A stretch of DNA of 64,000 nt from Salibacterium qingdaonense (GCF_900114715.1 NZ_FOTY01000001.1:69286-133285), one strand, 5' to 3'. Shown: positions 9,152-18,092, counted from the stretch's first letter. Numbers and translations: made by a program. The notes: generated by a model not told the origin, from the sequence alone.

Positions 9152-9179
9152 TTGATTTTTCGATAATAAGTGTTATCAT
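9152..9179 (+). promoter_or_regulatory. Sigma-A promoter of katA
   Basis: TTGATT (9152-9157), a 16-bp spacer and TATCAT (9174-9179), placed between the PerR box and the katA ribosome site GAGGTGAT. Confidence 0.6.
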
Positions 9180-9213
9180 AGATATATAGAAAAATTCAAT
9201 GAGGTGATCATGA

Positions 9214-10683
9214 ATGAGTAAAGATAACCGTAGCAATTTGACTACCGGATCAGGCATGCCGGTCGGCGACAACCAGCATTCTGTAACAGCCGGATCCAGA
9301 GGGCCGACTGTCATTCAGGACGTCCATCTGCTGGAAAAACTGGCCCACTTTAACCGTGAACGTATTCCGGAACGTGTCGTTCATGCAAAAGGTGCCGGTG
9401 CACACGGCTACTTTGAAGTAACCAACGACGAAATCTCCAAATACACAAAAGCGGATTTCCTCAGCGAAGCCGGTAAAACAACGCCGATGTTCATCCGTTT
9501 CTCCACTGTTGCAGGGGAAGCAGGTTCCGCGGACACGGTGCGCGATCCGCGCGGTTTCGCCGTGAAGTTCTACACCGAAGAAGGAAACTATGATCTTGTC
9601 GGAAACAATACTCCGATCTTCTTCATTCGTGATGCGATTAAGTTCCCGGACTTTATCCATACGCAGAAGCGTGATCCGAGAACACACCTGAAAGATCCGA
9701 ACATGGTTTGGGACTTCTGGTCTCTCTCCCCTGAATCGCTCCATCAGGTTACTTACCTGCACGGCGACCGCGGTCTTCCGGCTACCTACCGTCATATGAA
9801 CGGCTATGGAAGCCACACCTTCAAATGGGTGAACGCGGAAGGCGAAGCGTTCTGGATAAAATATCACTTTGTCAGTGAGCAGGGCGTGAAATCCCTGGAT
9901 CAGGCGACGTTTGACAAGATTGCCGGGGAAAATCCGGACTATCATACAGAAGATCTCTTCAATGCGATTGAAGACGGTGACTTTCCGTCCTGGAAGCTTT
10001 ATGTTCAGATCATTCCGTATGAAGACTATAAGCATCATAAGTGGGATATCTTTGACGTAACGAAGACGGTACCAAAAGATGAGTATCCGCGTATTGAAGT
10101 AGGCCGTATGGTGCTGAACAAGAACCCTGAAAACTATTTCGCTGAGGTGGAACAGGCTGCGTTCTCCCCTGGTCACTTTGTACCCGGAATCGAAGCTTCT
10201 CCGGACAAGATGCTGCAGGGCCGCTTGTTCGCATACTCGGACGCACATCGTTACCGCGTGGGAGCCAATCACGAGCAGATCCCGGTCAACCGCCCTGTAA
10301 GCGGCGCGGACAACTATCAGCGTGACGGCTTCATGAGAACGGACGGCAACGGCGGAGGCACGGTCAACTATGAGCCGAACAGCTTTGACGGCCCGACCGA
10401 AACCGACCGTGGCAGAATCGATCCGTTTGAAGTGGAAGGTCAGGCGGACAGCGTGAACTATGACAGTGAAGATCACTATACGCAGGCCGGTGACCTTTAC
10501 CGTCTTATGGAAGAAGATGAAAAGCAGCGTTTGATTGATGCTATCGTCGGCGATCTGGGCGCTGTGAAGAAAGATGAAATCAAGCTCCGCCAGATTAAGC
10601 ATTTCTACAAAGCTGATCCGGATTACGGCCGCCGCGTCGCAGAAGGCGTCGGACTACACGTACCGGAAGAGCAGGAAGTCTAA
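9214..10683 (+). CDS. katA: Monofunctional haem catalase
   Basis: A 489-residue clade-3 small-subunit catalase that converts hydrogen peroxide to water and oxygen in the cytoplasm. The distal His lies in [17 protein letters not shown] and the catalytic Asn in the [14 protein letters not shown] region. The proximal haem Tyr is in [11 protein letters not shown]. The substrate-channel motif [16 protein letters not shown] is intact. Length and start ([20 protein letters not shown]) are normal for Bacillus KatA, and GAGGTGATC precedes the ATG. The PerR box and promoter upstream imply induction by peroxide. It is monocistronic, with a terminator immediately after. Confidence 0.97.
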   Translation: MSKDNRSNLTTGSGMPVGDNQHSVTAGSRGPTVIQDVHLLEKLAHFNRERIPERVVHAKGAGAHGYFEVTNDEISKYTKADFLSEAGKTTPMFIRFSTVAGEAGSADTVRDPRGFAVKFYTEEGNYDLVGNNTPIFFIRDAIKFPDFIHTQKRDPRTHLKDPNMVWDFWSLSPESLHQVTYLHGDRGLPATYRHMNGYGSHTFKWVNAEGEAFWIKYHFVSEQGVKSLDQATFDKIAGENPDYHTEDLFNAIEDGDFPSWKLYVQIIPYEDYKHHKWDIFDVTKTVPKDEYPRIEVGRMVLNKNPENYFAEVEQAAFSPGHFVPGIEASPDKMLQGRLFAYSDAHRYRVGANHEQIPVNRPVSGADNYQRDGFMRTDGNGGGTVNYEPNSFDGPTETDRGRIDPFEVEGQADSVNYDSEDHYTQAGDLYRLMEEDEKQRLIDAIVGDLGAVKKDEIKLRQIKHFYKADPDYGRRVAEGVGLHVPEEQEV

Positions 10684-10720
10684 GAATCTAAGAAACTCTC
10701 TATTTATTCTCATAAACAAA

Positions 10721-10755
10721 CGGGCATCCGTCCTATACGTCGGGTGCCCGATTTG
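10721..10755 (+). terminator. Terminator after katA
   Basis: CGGGCATCCG (10721-10730) pairs with CGGGTGCCCG (10741-10750), followed by ATTTGTG. Confidence 0.8.
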
Positions 10756-10789
10756 TGTATCATGACAGAAAGAGAGGAGCATGGTATGT

Positions 10790-11221
10790 ATGAATCTCCC
10801 GGTATTTGTTTACGGGACGCTGCGAACAGGTCTTCACAACTATGAATTAATCTTGAAAGGACGGACAAAAGAAGAACGCAGCGCGGTGATGACAGGCCGG
10901 CTGTATGCTGCTGATCACGGGCGTTTTCCCTGCCTTGTTAAAGAAGGAAACACGATGGTGCAGGGGGACATCATGTACATACAAAACGACAAGTACGACG
11001 AAGTGCTGGAGGATCTGGACAGGCTCGAAGGATACGATGAAGGTGACACAGCGGGCAGTCAGTACGTGCGGGACATTGTGACGGTCACGGACGAAAGAGG
11101 CCGGGACATCGAAGCCTACACGTATTACTGGAATCAGCCGGCCGGGATCGGGGAGCACATTACAAGCGGGAACTGGATAACCTGGCTGCAGCAGAAACAC
11201 CGCAGCCCCAGCGGGTGGTAA
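10790..11221 (+). CDS. Gamma-glutamylcyclotransferase-like (AIG2/GGCT family) protein
   Basis: A 143-residue cytoplasmic protein of the GGCT fold. The substrate-loop signature VFVYGTLRTGLHN is at the start, and the probable catalytic Glu is in DRLEGYDEG. Family members turn gamma-glutamyl amines or dipeptides into 5-oxoproline, but the exact substrate cannot be read. ATG 10790 is preferred over the in-frame ATG 10781 because GAGGAG lies at a proper distance from it. The stop is followed directly by the 21-bp periodic array. Confidence 0.75.
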   Translation: MNLPVFVYGTLRTGLHNYELILKGRTKEERSAVMTGRLYAADHGRFPCLVKEGNTMVQGDIMYIQNDKYDEVLEDLDRLEGYDEGDTAGSQYVRDIVTVTDERGRDIEAYTYYWNQPAGIGEHITSGNWITWLQQKHRSPSGW

Positions 11222-11253
11222 AGGCAGATTTCCGGCCGCGGAAACACAGCATA

Positions 11254-11366
11254 CGGGCGGATTTTTTTGCCTGCGTTGGCTTGTAATCCAGCTTATTCGG
11301 CATGTAAAGTCTTTCATTCGGCTCGTATTGGGCTTGGTTTGGCGGGAAAACCGCCGGATACGGCGG
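11254..11366. repeat. 21-bp periodic degenerate array (copy 1)
   Basis: Units of the form TYGGCNNGTAA recur with an exact 21-bp step. The cores are TTGGC at 11276, TCGGC at 11297, TCGGC at 11318, TTGGC at 11339 and ACGGC at 11360, with a probable further unit (CGGGC) at 11254. Between cores the sequence diverges. There is no reading frame of merit. The unit starting TTGGCTTGTAATCC closely resembles TTGGCTGATAATCC in the array near 47.7 kb. Confidence 0.7.
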
Positions 11367-11370
11367 GTGA

Positions 11371-11406
11371 AACAGAAAGAACCGGCTGCAGCAAGCATGC
11401 CGGTTC
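11371..11406 (-). terminator. Probable terminator of the minus-strand purine/chrA operon
   Basis: GAACCGGC (11379-11386) and GCCGGTTC (11399-11406) form a perfect stem. On the minus strand it is followed by TTTCTGTTT. It lies downstream of the last chrA gene. Confidence 0.6.
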
Positions 11407-11451
11407 ATCGTTTAGATAGCTTCTGCCGTCTTCGTTCTTTCACAAAAGACG

Positions 11452-11982
11452 TCAAGAAAGAAAAATAACACCGTAAAGCAGGGCAGCCAATATGACAAAT
11501 GCCGGGTGAAGTCTGGTTCGTTCAAACAAAAACAGGCTGCCGGCGCCTAAAATGATCGTGTGGGTGATCCCGGCGTCGGCCGCTCCGCTTTGAAAAAACT
11601 GCACGGCAAGGGCGCCGAGGAGCACTGCAACAGCCGGGCGGATATAAAGCGTCATTTTTTTGACGCGCGGAGAGTCTTTGAATGTATACAATAAGCCGAG
11701 CAGAAAAATCATCGCCAGGAGAGAAGGCGCGATGGTTGCAAATAAAGCTACTGCCGCGCCGGGAACTCCGGCTGCTTCATAACCGATATATCCTGCCATT
11801 TTTGTTGCGATGGGACCCGGGAGCGTGTTGCCGAGCGCGAGCATTTCGCCGAACTGTTCTGTCGTCACCATGCTGTAGCGTTCGACGACTTCATGCTTGA
11901 TCAGGGGGATGGAAGCCGGACCGCCGCCGTATCCTACAATCCCCGGTATAAAGAAAGCCATAAATAATTCCCAGAAAATCAT
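11452..11982 (-). CDS. CHR-family (chromate) transporter, second half-size subunit
   Basis: A 176-residue membrane protein with five to six hydrophobic segments. It carries the half-size CHR signature GYGGGPASIPLIKHEVV near the N-terminus and LGNTLPGPIATKMAGYIGY in the first third. Half-size CHR proteins work in pairs, and the partner is encoded 25 bp upstream. The family exports chromate in characterised cases, but natural substrates of many members are unknown. Start ATG 11982 has GGAGG upstream. It is the last gene of the purine-degradation operon, an unusual place for chromate resistance. Confidence 0.85.
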   Translation of the reverse strand: MIFWELFMAFFIPGIVGYGGGPASIPLIKHEVVERYSMVTTEQFGEMLALGNTLPGPIATKMAGYIGYEAAGVPGAAVALFATIAPSLLAMIFLLGLLYTFKDSPRVKKMTLYIRPAVAVLLGALAVQFFQSGAADAGITHTIILGAGSLFLFERTRLHPAFVILAALLYGVIFLS

Positions 11983-12007
11983 GATGAAAAAACCTCCAGC
12001 AGGCGCA

Positions 12008-12568
12008 TTATTCTTCAGGTGATGCTGGTTTTCTCCAGTACATCACGCCGATAATCAGAAGCAGGGCGATCCAAAACGCGGGGTGAATGTTCAGCAGTTC
12101 GAGAACAACAATGCTGAGCACTGTAAAGACAGTGACAAATAACCACCCCGTCCGGCCTTTGGTACTTTTCAGCGTATTGTAGGTCAGGGTGAGCATCATA
12201 ACCCCGACAACAGGAGCAATGGCGCTTGTCATCCCTTGAACGATCGGAGACGATTGAAATGACAAAAGAGCTCCAATCAAAACGATCATCAGCACCACCG
12301 TCGGAAAAACAGAGGCGGTCAGTGCGCTGAACATTCCGGTCACGCCGCCGGTACGGTAACCGATGTATCCCGCCATTTTTGTCATGATGGGGCCGGGAAG
12401 TGTATTGCCAATCGCCAGAATATCGTAAAATTCCTCATCACTCATCCAGCCGTATCCCTGTACGACTTCTTTGTGAACGAGCGGTATGGAAGCGGGACCG
12501 CCGCCGTACCCGAAAATTCCCGCCCGGAAAAAACCCAGAAATAATTGCTTTTGAAGTGTCCAGTCCAA
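12008..12568 (-). CDS. CHR-family (chromate) transporter, first half-size subunit
   Basis: A 186-residue membrane protein homologous to its downstream neighbour. The signature GYGGGPASIPLVHKEVV is followed by LGNTLPGPIMTKMAGYIGY and a hydrophobic C-terminal half ending with a basic segment (MYWRKPASPEE). The start appears to be TTG 12568 (protein MDWTLQKQLFLGFF), with AAAGGA about 12 nt upstream. The nearby ATG at 12579 is out of frame. It follows allantoinase by 25 bp, so it is probably translated from the same transcript. Confidence 0.82.
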   Translation of the reverse strand: MDWTLQKQLFLGFFRAGIFGYGGGPASIPLVHKEVVQGYGWMSDEEFYDILAIGNTLPGPIMTKMAGYIGYRTGGVTGMFSALTASVFPTVVLMIVLIGALLSFQSSPIVQGMTSAIAPVVGVMMLTLTYNTLKSTKGRTGWLFVTVFTVLSIVVLELLNIHPAFWIALLLIIGVMYWRKPASPEE

Positions 12569-12593
12569 GTCGGCGTCATCCTTTCCTGTCTAT

Positions 12594-13910
12594 CTATGGC
12601 TGCTCTACAGCTCCCTGTTTCTGGTCATAAACCGTACGTCCGCGCTGGAAGGTGCGGACGATCCGGCAGGGAAAAGTGTGTCCTTCATAGAGGCTCTGCC
12701 GGTGTTTTGTGTAAAGATCCTGCTGCGTGATACGGGTCTCTGTTCTGAGGTCCACGATGCTCAGATCCGCGTGCAGCCCTTCCTGGACAGCACCTTTTGT
12801 GTCTTCCATCTGAAAACGGCGGGCCGGTGCCTGCGCTCCCCACTTTGCCACGCGGGAGAGCGGTACGTTGTGGCTGAGTGCCGTCTCGATCAGGGCGGAC
12901 AGGGTGAACTGCCCTCCGTTAATCCCGCCCCACGCCTGAAACATATCGTCGGTGTCTTTCAGATCCGGAGGGCAGGGGGAGTGGTCGGAGGTGACCATGT
13001 CGATTTTGTTGTCCAAAAGACACTGCATGAGTGCCTGCCTTTCCTGTTCCCCGCGGAGCGGCGGCGCGCATTTGGCGGCAGCTCCCCGGGAGCGTAGCGT
13101 ATTATGGTTGAACAGCAGGTAATGAGCGCACGTTTCCACCGTCACGTCCATCCCTTCCTTTTTCGCCTGATCGATGATATGGATGGTTTCAGCGTTGCTG
13201 ATATGGACAAAATGAAGAGCGCATCCGGTAACACGGGCAAAGGAAAGAGCCCGGCGGACTGCTTCGGATTCTGCTTCTGCCGGGCGCGAGCGTGCATATG
13301 AATCGGCATCTGTCCCGGTCTGCCGGCTCTTCATGTGCTCTATAATCGGGGCACTTTCGGCATGGAGTGCAAGGACTTTTCCGCAGTCGGCAATTTCCTT
13401 CATGCCATCCAAGAGCGTCTGATCGTCCGATTTTTCAAACTCAGGGTTACCAGATGGAGCCATAAAAGCTTTAAATCCAATGACGCCATCGGCCATATCC
13501 TTTATATCATGGACATGACCCGGCATCAGTCCGCCCCACAAGCCGGCATCAAGAATCGAATGACGGCCGGCATGTTCTTTTTTCTGTATGAGGGCTTCCT
13601 GTGTGACAGTGGAAGGAACCCCGTTTAACGGCATATCAAAAAAGGTCGTGCATCCACCGGCGGCGAGCATTTGCGATCCCGACTGAAACCCTTCCCAGTC
13701 GGTGCGGCCGGGCTCGTTGAAATGGACGTGCACATCTATCAATCCCGGAAACACGTGGCAGCCCGCTGCATCATATTCCCAGTCCGCCGTGCCATCAAGG
13801 TATGTCTCCAGAGCGGTGATGATGCCATCCCGGATGCCGATATCGAGTTGTTCCACGCGGTCGTCCAGGACGATCTTTCCGTTTCGAATTACAGTATCCC
13901 ATGCCTTCAT
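12594..13910 (-). CDS. pucH: Allantoinase
   Basis: A 438-residue cyclic amidohydrolase that opens allantoin to allantoate in the cytoplasm. Binuclear metal-site motifs of the allantoinase/dihydroorotase superfamily are present: DVHVHF, the carbamylated Lys in GFKAFM, LHAES, HFVHIS and TSDHSPC. The start is placed at the internal ATG 13910 because GGGAGGAGG lies just before it; the longer frame reads through the ribosome site. It lies 22 bp downstream of the GGT-like gene and upstream of the chrA pair. PucR is the likely regulator, by analogy with Bacillus subtilis. Confidence 0.93.
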   Translation of the reverse strand: MKAWDTVIRNGKIVLDDRVEQLDIGIRDGIITALETYLDGTADWEYDAAGCHVFPGLIDVHVHFNEPGRTDWEGFQSGSQMLAAGGCTTFFDMPLNGVPSTVTQEALIQKKEHAGRHSILDAGLWGGLMPGHVHDIKDMADGVIGFKAFMAPSGNPEFEKSDDQTLLDGMKEIADCGKVLALHAESAPIIEHMKSRQTGTDADSYARSRPAEAESEAVRRALSFARVTGCALHFVHISNAETIHIIDQAKKEGMDVTVETCAHYLLFNHNTLRSRGAAAKCAPPLRGEQERQALMQCLLDNKIDMVTSDHSPCPPDLKDTDDMFQAWGGINGGQFTLSALIETALSHNVPLSRVAKWGAQAPARRFQMEDTKGAVQEGLHADLSIVDLRTETRITQQDLYTKHRQSLYEGHTFPCRIVRTFQRGRTVYDQKQGAVEQP

Positions 13911-13932
13911 TCTATTTCCTCCTCCCATAAGC

Positions 13933-15543
13933 TTACCACACAGCAGTCGATCCGTCGGTACGCGGTTCGGTTCCGCCGTAAAGAACGCCGGTGTCCGGGT
14001 CGCGCCAGATTACCTGTCCGCGTCCCATTTCATTGGAATCCACCGACAGCTCCACGTCGTGCCCCGCCTGCTTCAGCGCTTGTGCGATATGCGGGGGCAC
14101 GGATCTCTCCAGCCGGACGGTTTTTTTGCCCATCCACTGCCAGCGCGGAGCGTCGAGGGCCGCCTGGGGATTCAGATGAAAATCGATCATGTTCATTCCC
14201 ACCTGCAGATGCCCCTGCGGCTGCATGTAAAACCCCATCACACCAAACGGACCGACCGGCTGACTTCCCTTGGTAATAAAACCCGGAATGATGGTGTGGT
14301 ATGTTTTTTTGTTCGGCCGGAGTACATTGGTATGCCCGCTGTCCAGCGAGAAACACCGTCCCCGGTTCTGCAGAAGAATGCCGGTACCCGGGACGAGAAG
14401 ACCGGAGCCGAAGTTGTAATAATTGCTTTGAATAAACGATACCATATTTCCTTCGCCGTCGGCGGCAGCGAGGTAGACGGTTCCGCTGTGCTGCGGGGTG
14501 CCGGCGCTTGGTACGGCAGCTTTTTCTCCAATGGACTTCCGCCGCATGGCACCATATTCCGGCGAGAGAAGCTCCTCCGGCTGGACCGTCATATCTTTTG
14601 GATCAGTAATATACTGTTCTCCGTCCGCAAAGGCCAGTTTCATTGCTTCAATTTGTTTGTGGTAGGTGTCTGTCTGTTCTTTTTCCGGGAAAAAGTCGGA
14701 TCGTAATATGTTCATGGCCATCAAAGCAACCGTCCCCTGTCCGTTCGGTGGTGTTTCCCAGATGTCGTATCCTTTGTATGAAATGGAAACCGGGGTGACC
14801 CACTCCGGAGTGTACCGGCTCAAATCCCCTTTTCGGATAAAACCGCCGTGTTCCCTGGAAAAGGCGTCGATGCGGTCGGCAAGATCTCCTTCGTAAAAAG
14901 AGGCTCCTTTGGTTGCGCCGATGTCTTCAAGGGTCCTCGCAAAAGCTTCGGATTTCCATATATCGCCTGCCGCCGGAATCGTGCCGCCGGGAGCGAATGT
15001 TTCAAAGAAGGCATCAAAGGCAGGACCGCTCAGCTCCTGTTTCAGGGATTCCATCGTGTTCTGCCAGTTCCGTGCGGTGACAGGGGAAAGCGGGAACCCG
15101 TCCCGTGCGTACGAGACTGCCGGTTCGAGCACCGTTTCAAGAGACAGACGGCCGAATCGTTCGGACAAAGCGGCCCATGCGCCGGGAGCACCCGGTACGG
15201 TCACGGGCAGAAATCCGCGTTCCGGCATCTCGTCATACCCCTGCTGTTTCACTTCTTCCACGGAAAGATGGTTCGGAGCCGGACCGCTTGCGTTTAATCC
15301 GTGGAGCGTATCGTTGATCCAGACGAGCGCAAAAGCATCGCCGCCGATTCCGTTGGAACAGGGTTCCACCACGGTCAGGCAGGCGGCTGTTGCAATAGCG
15401 GCATCGACCGCGTTGCCGCCTTTTTTGAGCATATCGAGTCCTGCCTGTGAAGCAAGCGGCTGCGAGGTGGTGACCATTCCTTTGGAAGCCGCGGTGGTGG
15501 TGCGTTTTGACGCGTAAGGATAGGTTCCAAGACGCTTTTTCAT
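13933..15543 (-). CDS. Gamma-glutamyltransferase-family Ntn hydrolase (YwrD/HpxW-like)
   Basis: A 536-residue GGT-fold Ntn hydrolase without a signal peptide. It is made as a proenzyme that should cleave itself before the nucleophilic Thr in HSGTVYLAAAD. Other family motifs are GGNAVDAAIATA, CSNGIGGDAF, PGAPGAW and the substrate loop GSGLLVPGTGILLQNRG. It overlaps pucG by 4 bp (ATGA) and sits between two allantoin-pathway genes. HpxW of Klebsiella, a GGT-family oxamate amidohydrolase, acts in allantoin catabolism. PucG makes oxalurate, a precursor of oxamate, so an oxamate role fits well but remains inference. A glutathione or polyglutamate hydrolase is the alternative. Confidence 0.8.
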   Translation of the reverse strand: MKKRLGTYPYASKRTTTAASKGMVTTSQPLASQAGLDMLKKGGNAVDAAIATAACLTVVEPCSNGIGGDAFALVWINDTLHGLNASGPAPNHLSVEEVKQQGYDEMPERGFLPVTVPGAPGAWAALSERFGRLSLETVLEPAVSYARDGFPLSPVTARNWQNTMESLKQELSGPAFDAFFETFAPGGTIPAAGDIWKSEAFARTLEDIGATKGASFYEGDLADRIDAFSREHGGFIRKGDLSRYTPEWVTPVSISYKGYDIWETPPNGQGTVALMAMNILRSDFFPEKEQTDTYHKQIEAMKLAFADGEQYITDPKDMTVQPEELLSPEYGAMRRKSIGEKAAVPSAGTPQHSGTVYLAAADGEGNMVSFIQSNYYNFGSGLLVPGTGILLQNRGRCFSLDSGHTNVLRPNKKTYHTIIPGFITKGSQPVGPFGVMGFYMQPQGHLQVGMNMIDFHLNPQAALDAPRWQWMGKKTVRLERSVPPHIAQALKQAGHDVELSVDSNEMGRGQVIWRDPDTGVLYGGTEPRTDGSTAVW

Positions 15544-16787
15544 GACTTCTGCACCCCTTCTGTGTTTCTTTGATACACTTCCAGCGCTTTTTGCACCGCG
15601 TGTCCCGCGTAAATCGGCACATGATGGGACAGAAGGGCCGCTTCAAGGGCAGACAAGGTGAAAAGTACATTTTCACGCCGGCAGCTGTATCCCATCGTGC
15701 CGATACGCCAGATCTTGCCTTTCAGCGGACCGAAAGACGCTGCGATTTCCACCCCAAACTGTTCCAGCATCAGATGCCGGATCGCGTTTCCGTCGACGTT
15801 AGCGGGGATATTCACGCAGGTGACCATTGGAAGTTTGGCGTCGTGGTCGGCATATAACGACAAGCCCATAGCCTGAAGCCCCGCTCTTAATGCCTGCTCA
15901 TGAAACCGGTGGCGCTTGAAGCGATCCGCCAGTCCTTCTTCGAGAACAATACGGATCCCCTCCTGCAGGCCGTACAGCATGGAAGTCGCCTCGGTGTGAT
16001 GATTCAGCCGGCGCGGACTCCAGTAATCCTGGAGCTGGCTCAAATCAAAATAATTGGAGGCAATGGGCGGCTGTTTCCTTTTTTCCAACTCGTCTTCTGC
16101 GGTTGCGATGCCGCGTTCGACTTTTTTGCGGGCGTTTACCACCTGTTCCACCCGCTCGTTGTAAGTGATCGGTGCCATTCCGGATGGAACGGAGAGACAC
16201 TTCTGTGTGCCGGCGATGGCGGCGTCGATATACCATTCATCGACTTTTACGTCTGTACCGCCCAGTGACGCTACGGCATCGACGACAAAAAGACTGCCCA
16301 TATCCCGGCAGCACCGGCCGATTTCCTGGAGCGGCTGGAGACAACCGGTTGACGTTTCCCCGTGAACGGCGGCCGCGATGTGCGGCTGTATCCTCTCGAT
16401 CTCATCGATCACCTCGGCCGGTTCGAACACCGTCCCCCACTCGCACTCCATCGTGAATACCTCGGCGCCGTAACGTTCGGCAATCTCTGTAAGAAGCTGT
16501 CCGAACCGGCCGAACACAGGGACAAGCACTTTATCTCCCGGATGAATGATGCTGCATAATACAGCTTCCAGTCCGGACCGGGATGTGCCGTCAATGGGAA
16601 ACGCCCAGTGATTGGACGTCTGAAATACCCGGCGGAGGTCTTCCATAACGTCATTCATTATGGATGTGAAAAGAGGATCGAACTGTCCGAGTATCGGTGT
16701 GCTCATGGCTCTCAGCACCCGCGGCTCCGCTTCGACGGGTCCCGGGGTCATAATGGTTCGTTTCGCTGGAACAAATGGCTGCGTCAT
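15540..16787 (-). CDS. pucG: (S)-ureidoglycine-glyoxylate aminotransferase
   Basis: A 415-residue class V PLP aminotransferase. The opening IMTPGPVEAEPRVLRAM and GTSRSGLEA fit the alanine-glyoxylate/ureidoglycine aminotransferase group. The PLP-binding Asp is in VVDAVASLGG, and the Schiff-base Lys is in AGTQKCLSVPSG. PucG transfers the amino group of ureidoglycine to glyoxylate, giving oxalurate and glycine. Gene order after allantoate amidohydrolase supports that function over a serine or alanine aminotransferase. AAGGAGAG precedes ATG 16787, and the 3' end overlaps the GGT-like gene start. Confidence 0.9.
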   Translation of the reverse strand: MTQPFVPAKRTIMTPGPVEAEPRVLRAMSTPILGQFDPLFTSIMNDVMEDLRRVFQTSNHWAFPIDGTSRSGLEAVLCSIIHPGDKVLVPVFGRFGQLLTEIAERYGAEVFTMECEWGTVFEPAEVIDEIERIQPHIAAAVHGETSTGCLQPLQEIGRCCRDMGSLFVVDAVASLGGTDVKVDEWYIDAAIAGTQKCLSVPSGMAPITYNERVEQVVNARKKVERGIATAEDELEKRKQPPIASNYFDLSQLQDYWSPRRLNHHTEATSMLYGLQEGIRIVLEEGLADRFKRHRFHEQALRAGLQAMGLSLYADHDAKLPMVTCVNIPANVDGNAIRHLMLEQFGVEIAASFGPLKGKIWRIGTMGYSCRRENVLFTLSALEAALLSHHVPIYAGHAVQKALEVYQRNTEGVQKS

Positions 16788-16804
16788 ATCGATTATCTCT
16801 CCTT

Positions 16805-18049
16805 TTACCAGGCGATGGTATAAAGAAATTCTGTCATCATACGTACACCTTTTTCAAGATCTTCACGGCAGGTGAATTCCTGAGGAGAATGGCTGATACC
16901 ATTGTGGCTCGGCACAAAGAGCAGGGAGGTAGGAAAAAGGTTTCCAAATACCTGGGCGTCATGCCCTGCGCCGCTGAACATAGGGTGGGCCGGTATGCTA
17001 TGCATGCTGCATTGTTCAAGAGCTCTGCGCGTCAGGCCGGAATCCATGGAAACCGGAGAGACATCCAGCCATTTCGATGCCTGCATGGAAACGCCGTAAT
17101 GTTGGGCTGTTTCTTCCAGATGAGTGAGTACGGAAGAACAGAAAGTATCCAATACATCCTGCTCGTGGTGACGGATGTCGAGAGAGAACACGACATGACC
17201 TGCGATGACGTTTGTCGTATTCGGCCTTGCTTCGATCTGTCCAACGGTGGCGACAAGATAATCATCCTTGAAGGCTTCCCGGTGAATCCAGTGGATCATT
17301 TCCGACGCGGCTGCCATCGCGTCTTTACGGAACGTCATCGGGGTGGTTCCGGCATGGTTGCTTTCTCCTGTGACATGAATGTGATAACGGCGCTGTCCGA
17401 CAATTCCCTCCACAACGCCGACGGAGCATCCATTTTGCTCCAGCACATGTCCCTGTTCGATATGCATTTCCACAAAGCACTCGATATCCGTGCGGTGCGG
17501 AGCCGGATACTGTTTTTTCCCGAAACCGGCTTCGTGCATGGCTGTTTCCAGAGAAACTCCTTCTTTGTCTATGTAATCTTTCGGGTCTTTACCCGCGTAC
17601 TGTCCCGTAATATGACCGGATCCCCAAAATGTGATGGGAAAGCGGCTGCCTTCTTCCTCACACAAAGAAACGACATCAATCGTTTTTTTCGGCGGACCGT
17701 ACGCCTCTATCAGCCGGGTCACTGCGAGAAAGGACGCGACAATGCCATACGCACCGTCATATTTTCCGCCGTTGACCACCGTATCAATGTGGGAACCGGT
17801 AACCACAGCAGGAGATGTCTGCTCGGTTCCTTCCACTCTGCCGTAGAGATTCCCGGCATCATCGAAAAAAGGAGTTAACCCTTTGTTCTGGAACATATCA
17901 AAAACCGCGTGCTGCGCCTCGAGCCAGCTGTCAGAGTAGAGGAGACGCGTCGTGCCGCCATCTTCCGTTTCTCCAAAAGATGCCAGCCATTCAATCAGCC
18001 TGAGGGTTTCACTCTCCGGCACTTCAGATGCCTGTAGATCCGTGCTCAT
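16805..18049 (-). CDS. pucF: Allantoate amidohydrolase
   Basis: A 414-residue M20-family metalloamidase converting allantoate to ureidoglycine plus ammonia and CO2. The metal-site motifs are visible: GSHIDTV, KYDGAYG, SLCEEEGSRF, EMHIEQG and SHNGISHSPQE near the C-terminus. The dimerisation-domain motif GESNHAGTTPM is that of the AllC/hydantoinase/ureidopropionase group. Position at the head of the allantoin operon favours allantoate over N-carbamoyl amino acids. AAGGAGG precedes ATG 18049. It is the first gene of the minus-strand operon and is divergent from pucR. Confidence 0.9.
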   Translation of the reverse strand: MSTDLQASEVPESETLRLIEWLASFGETEDGGTTRLLYSDSWLEAQHAVFDMFQNKGLTPFFDDAGNLYGRVEGTEQTSPAVVTGSHIDTVVNGGKYDGAYGIVASFLAVTRLIEAYGPPKKTIDVVSLCEEEGSRFPITFWGSGHITGQYAGKDPKDYIDKEGVSLETAMHEAGFGKKQYPAPHRTDIECFVEMHIEQGHVLEQNGCSVGVVEGIVGQRRYHIHVTGESNHAGTTPMTFRKDAMAAASEMIHWIHREAFKDDYLVATVGQIEARPNTTNVIAGHVVFSLDIRHHEQDVLDTFCSSVLTHLEETAQHYGVSMQASKWLDVSPVSMDSGLTRRALEQCSMHSIPAHPMFSGAGHDAQVFGNLFPTSLLFVPSHNGISHSPQEFTCREDLEKGVRMMTEFLYTIAW

Positions 18050-18065
18050 GATGAACCTCCTTTTA

Positions 18066-18092
18066 TTTTATGTCAGTATTCCTGACATAAAA
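18066..18092. promoter_or_regulatory. Perfect 11-bp palindrome before pucF
   Basis: TTTTATGTCAG (18066-18076), a 5-nt spacer, then its exact reverse complement (18082-18092). It lies 17 bp upstream of the pucF start, in the divergent pucF/pucR interval. It is a candidate operator for PucR or another purine-pathway regulator; it does not match the Bacillus subtilis PucR box as I remember it. Confidence 0.55.

Noticed and set aside
9250-10602. Minus-strand open frame (450 codons) opposite katA
   Set aside because: It mirrors the catalase codons and has no family similarity I can see.
11452-12568. Two chrA genes as one frameshifted full-length chromate transporter
   Set aside because: Each has its own start and the complete half-size signature GYGGGPASIPL, with a 25-bp gap. 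Paired half-size proteins are a known arrangement.
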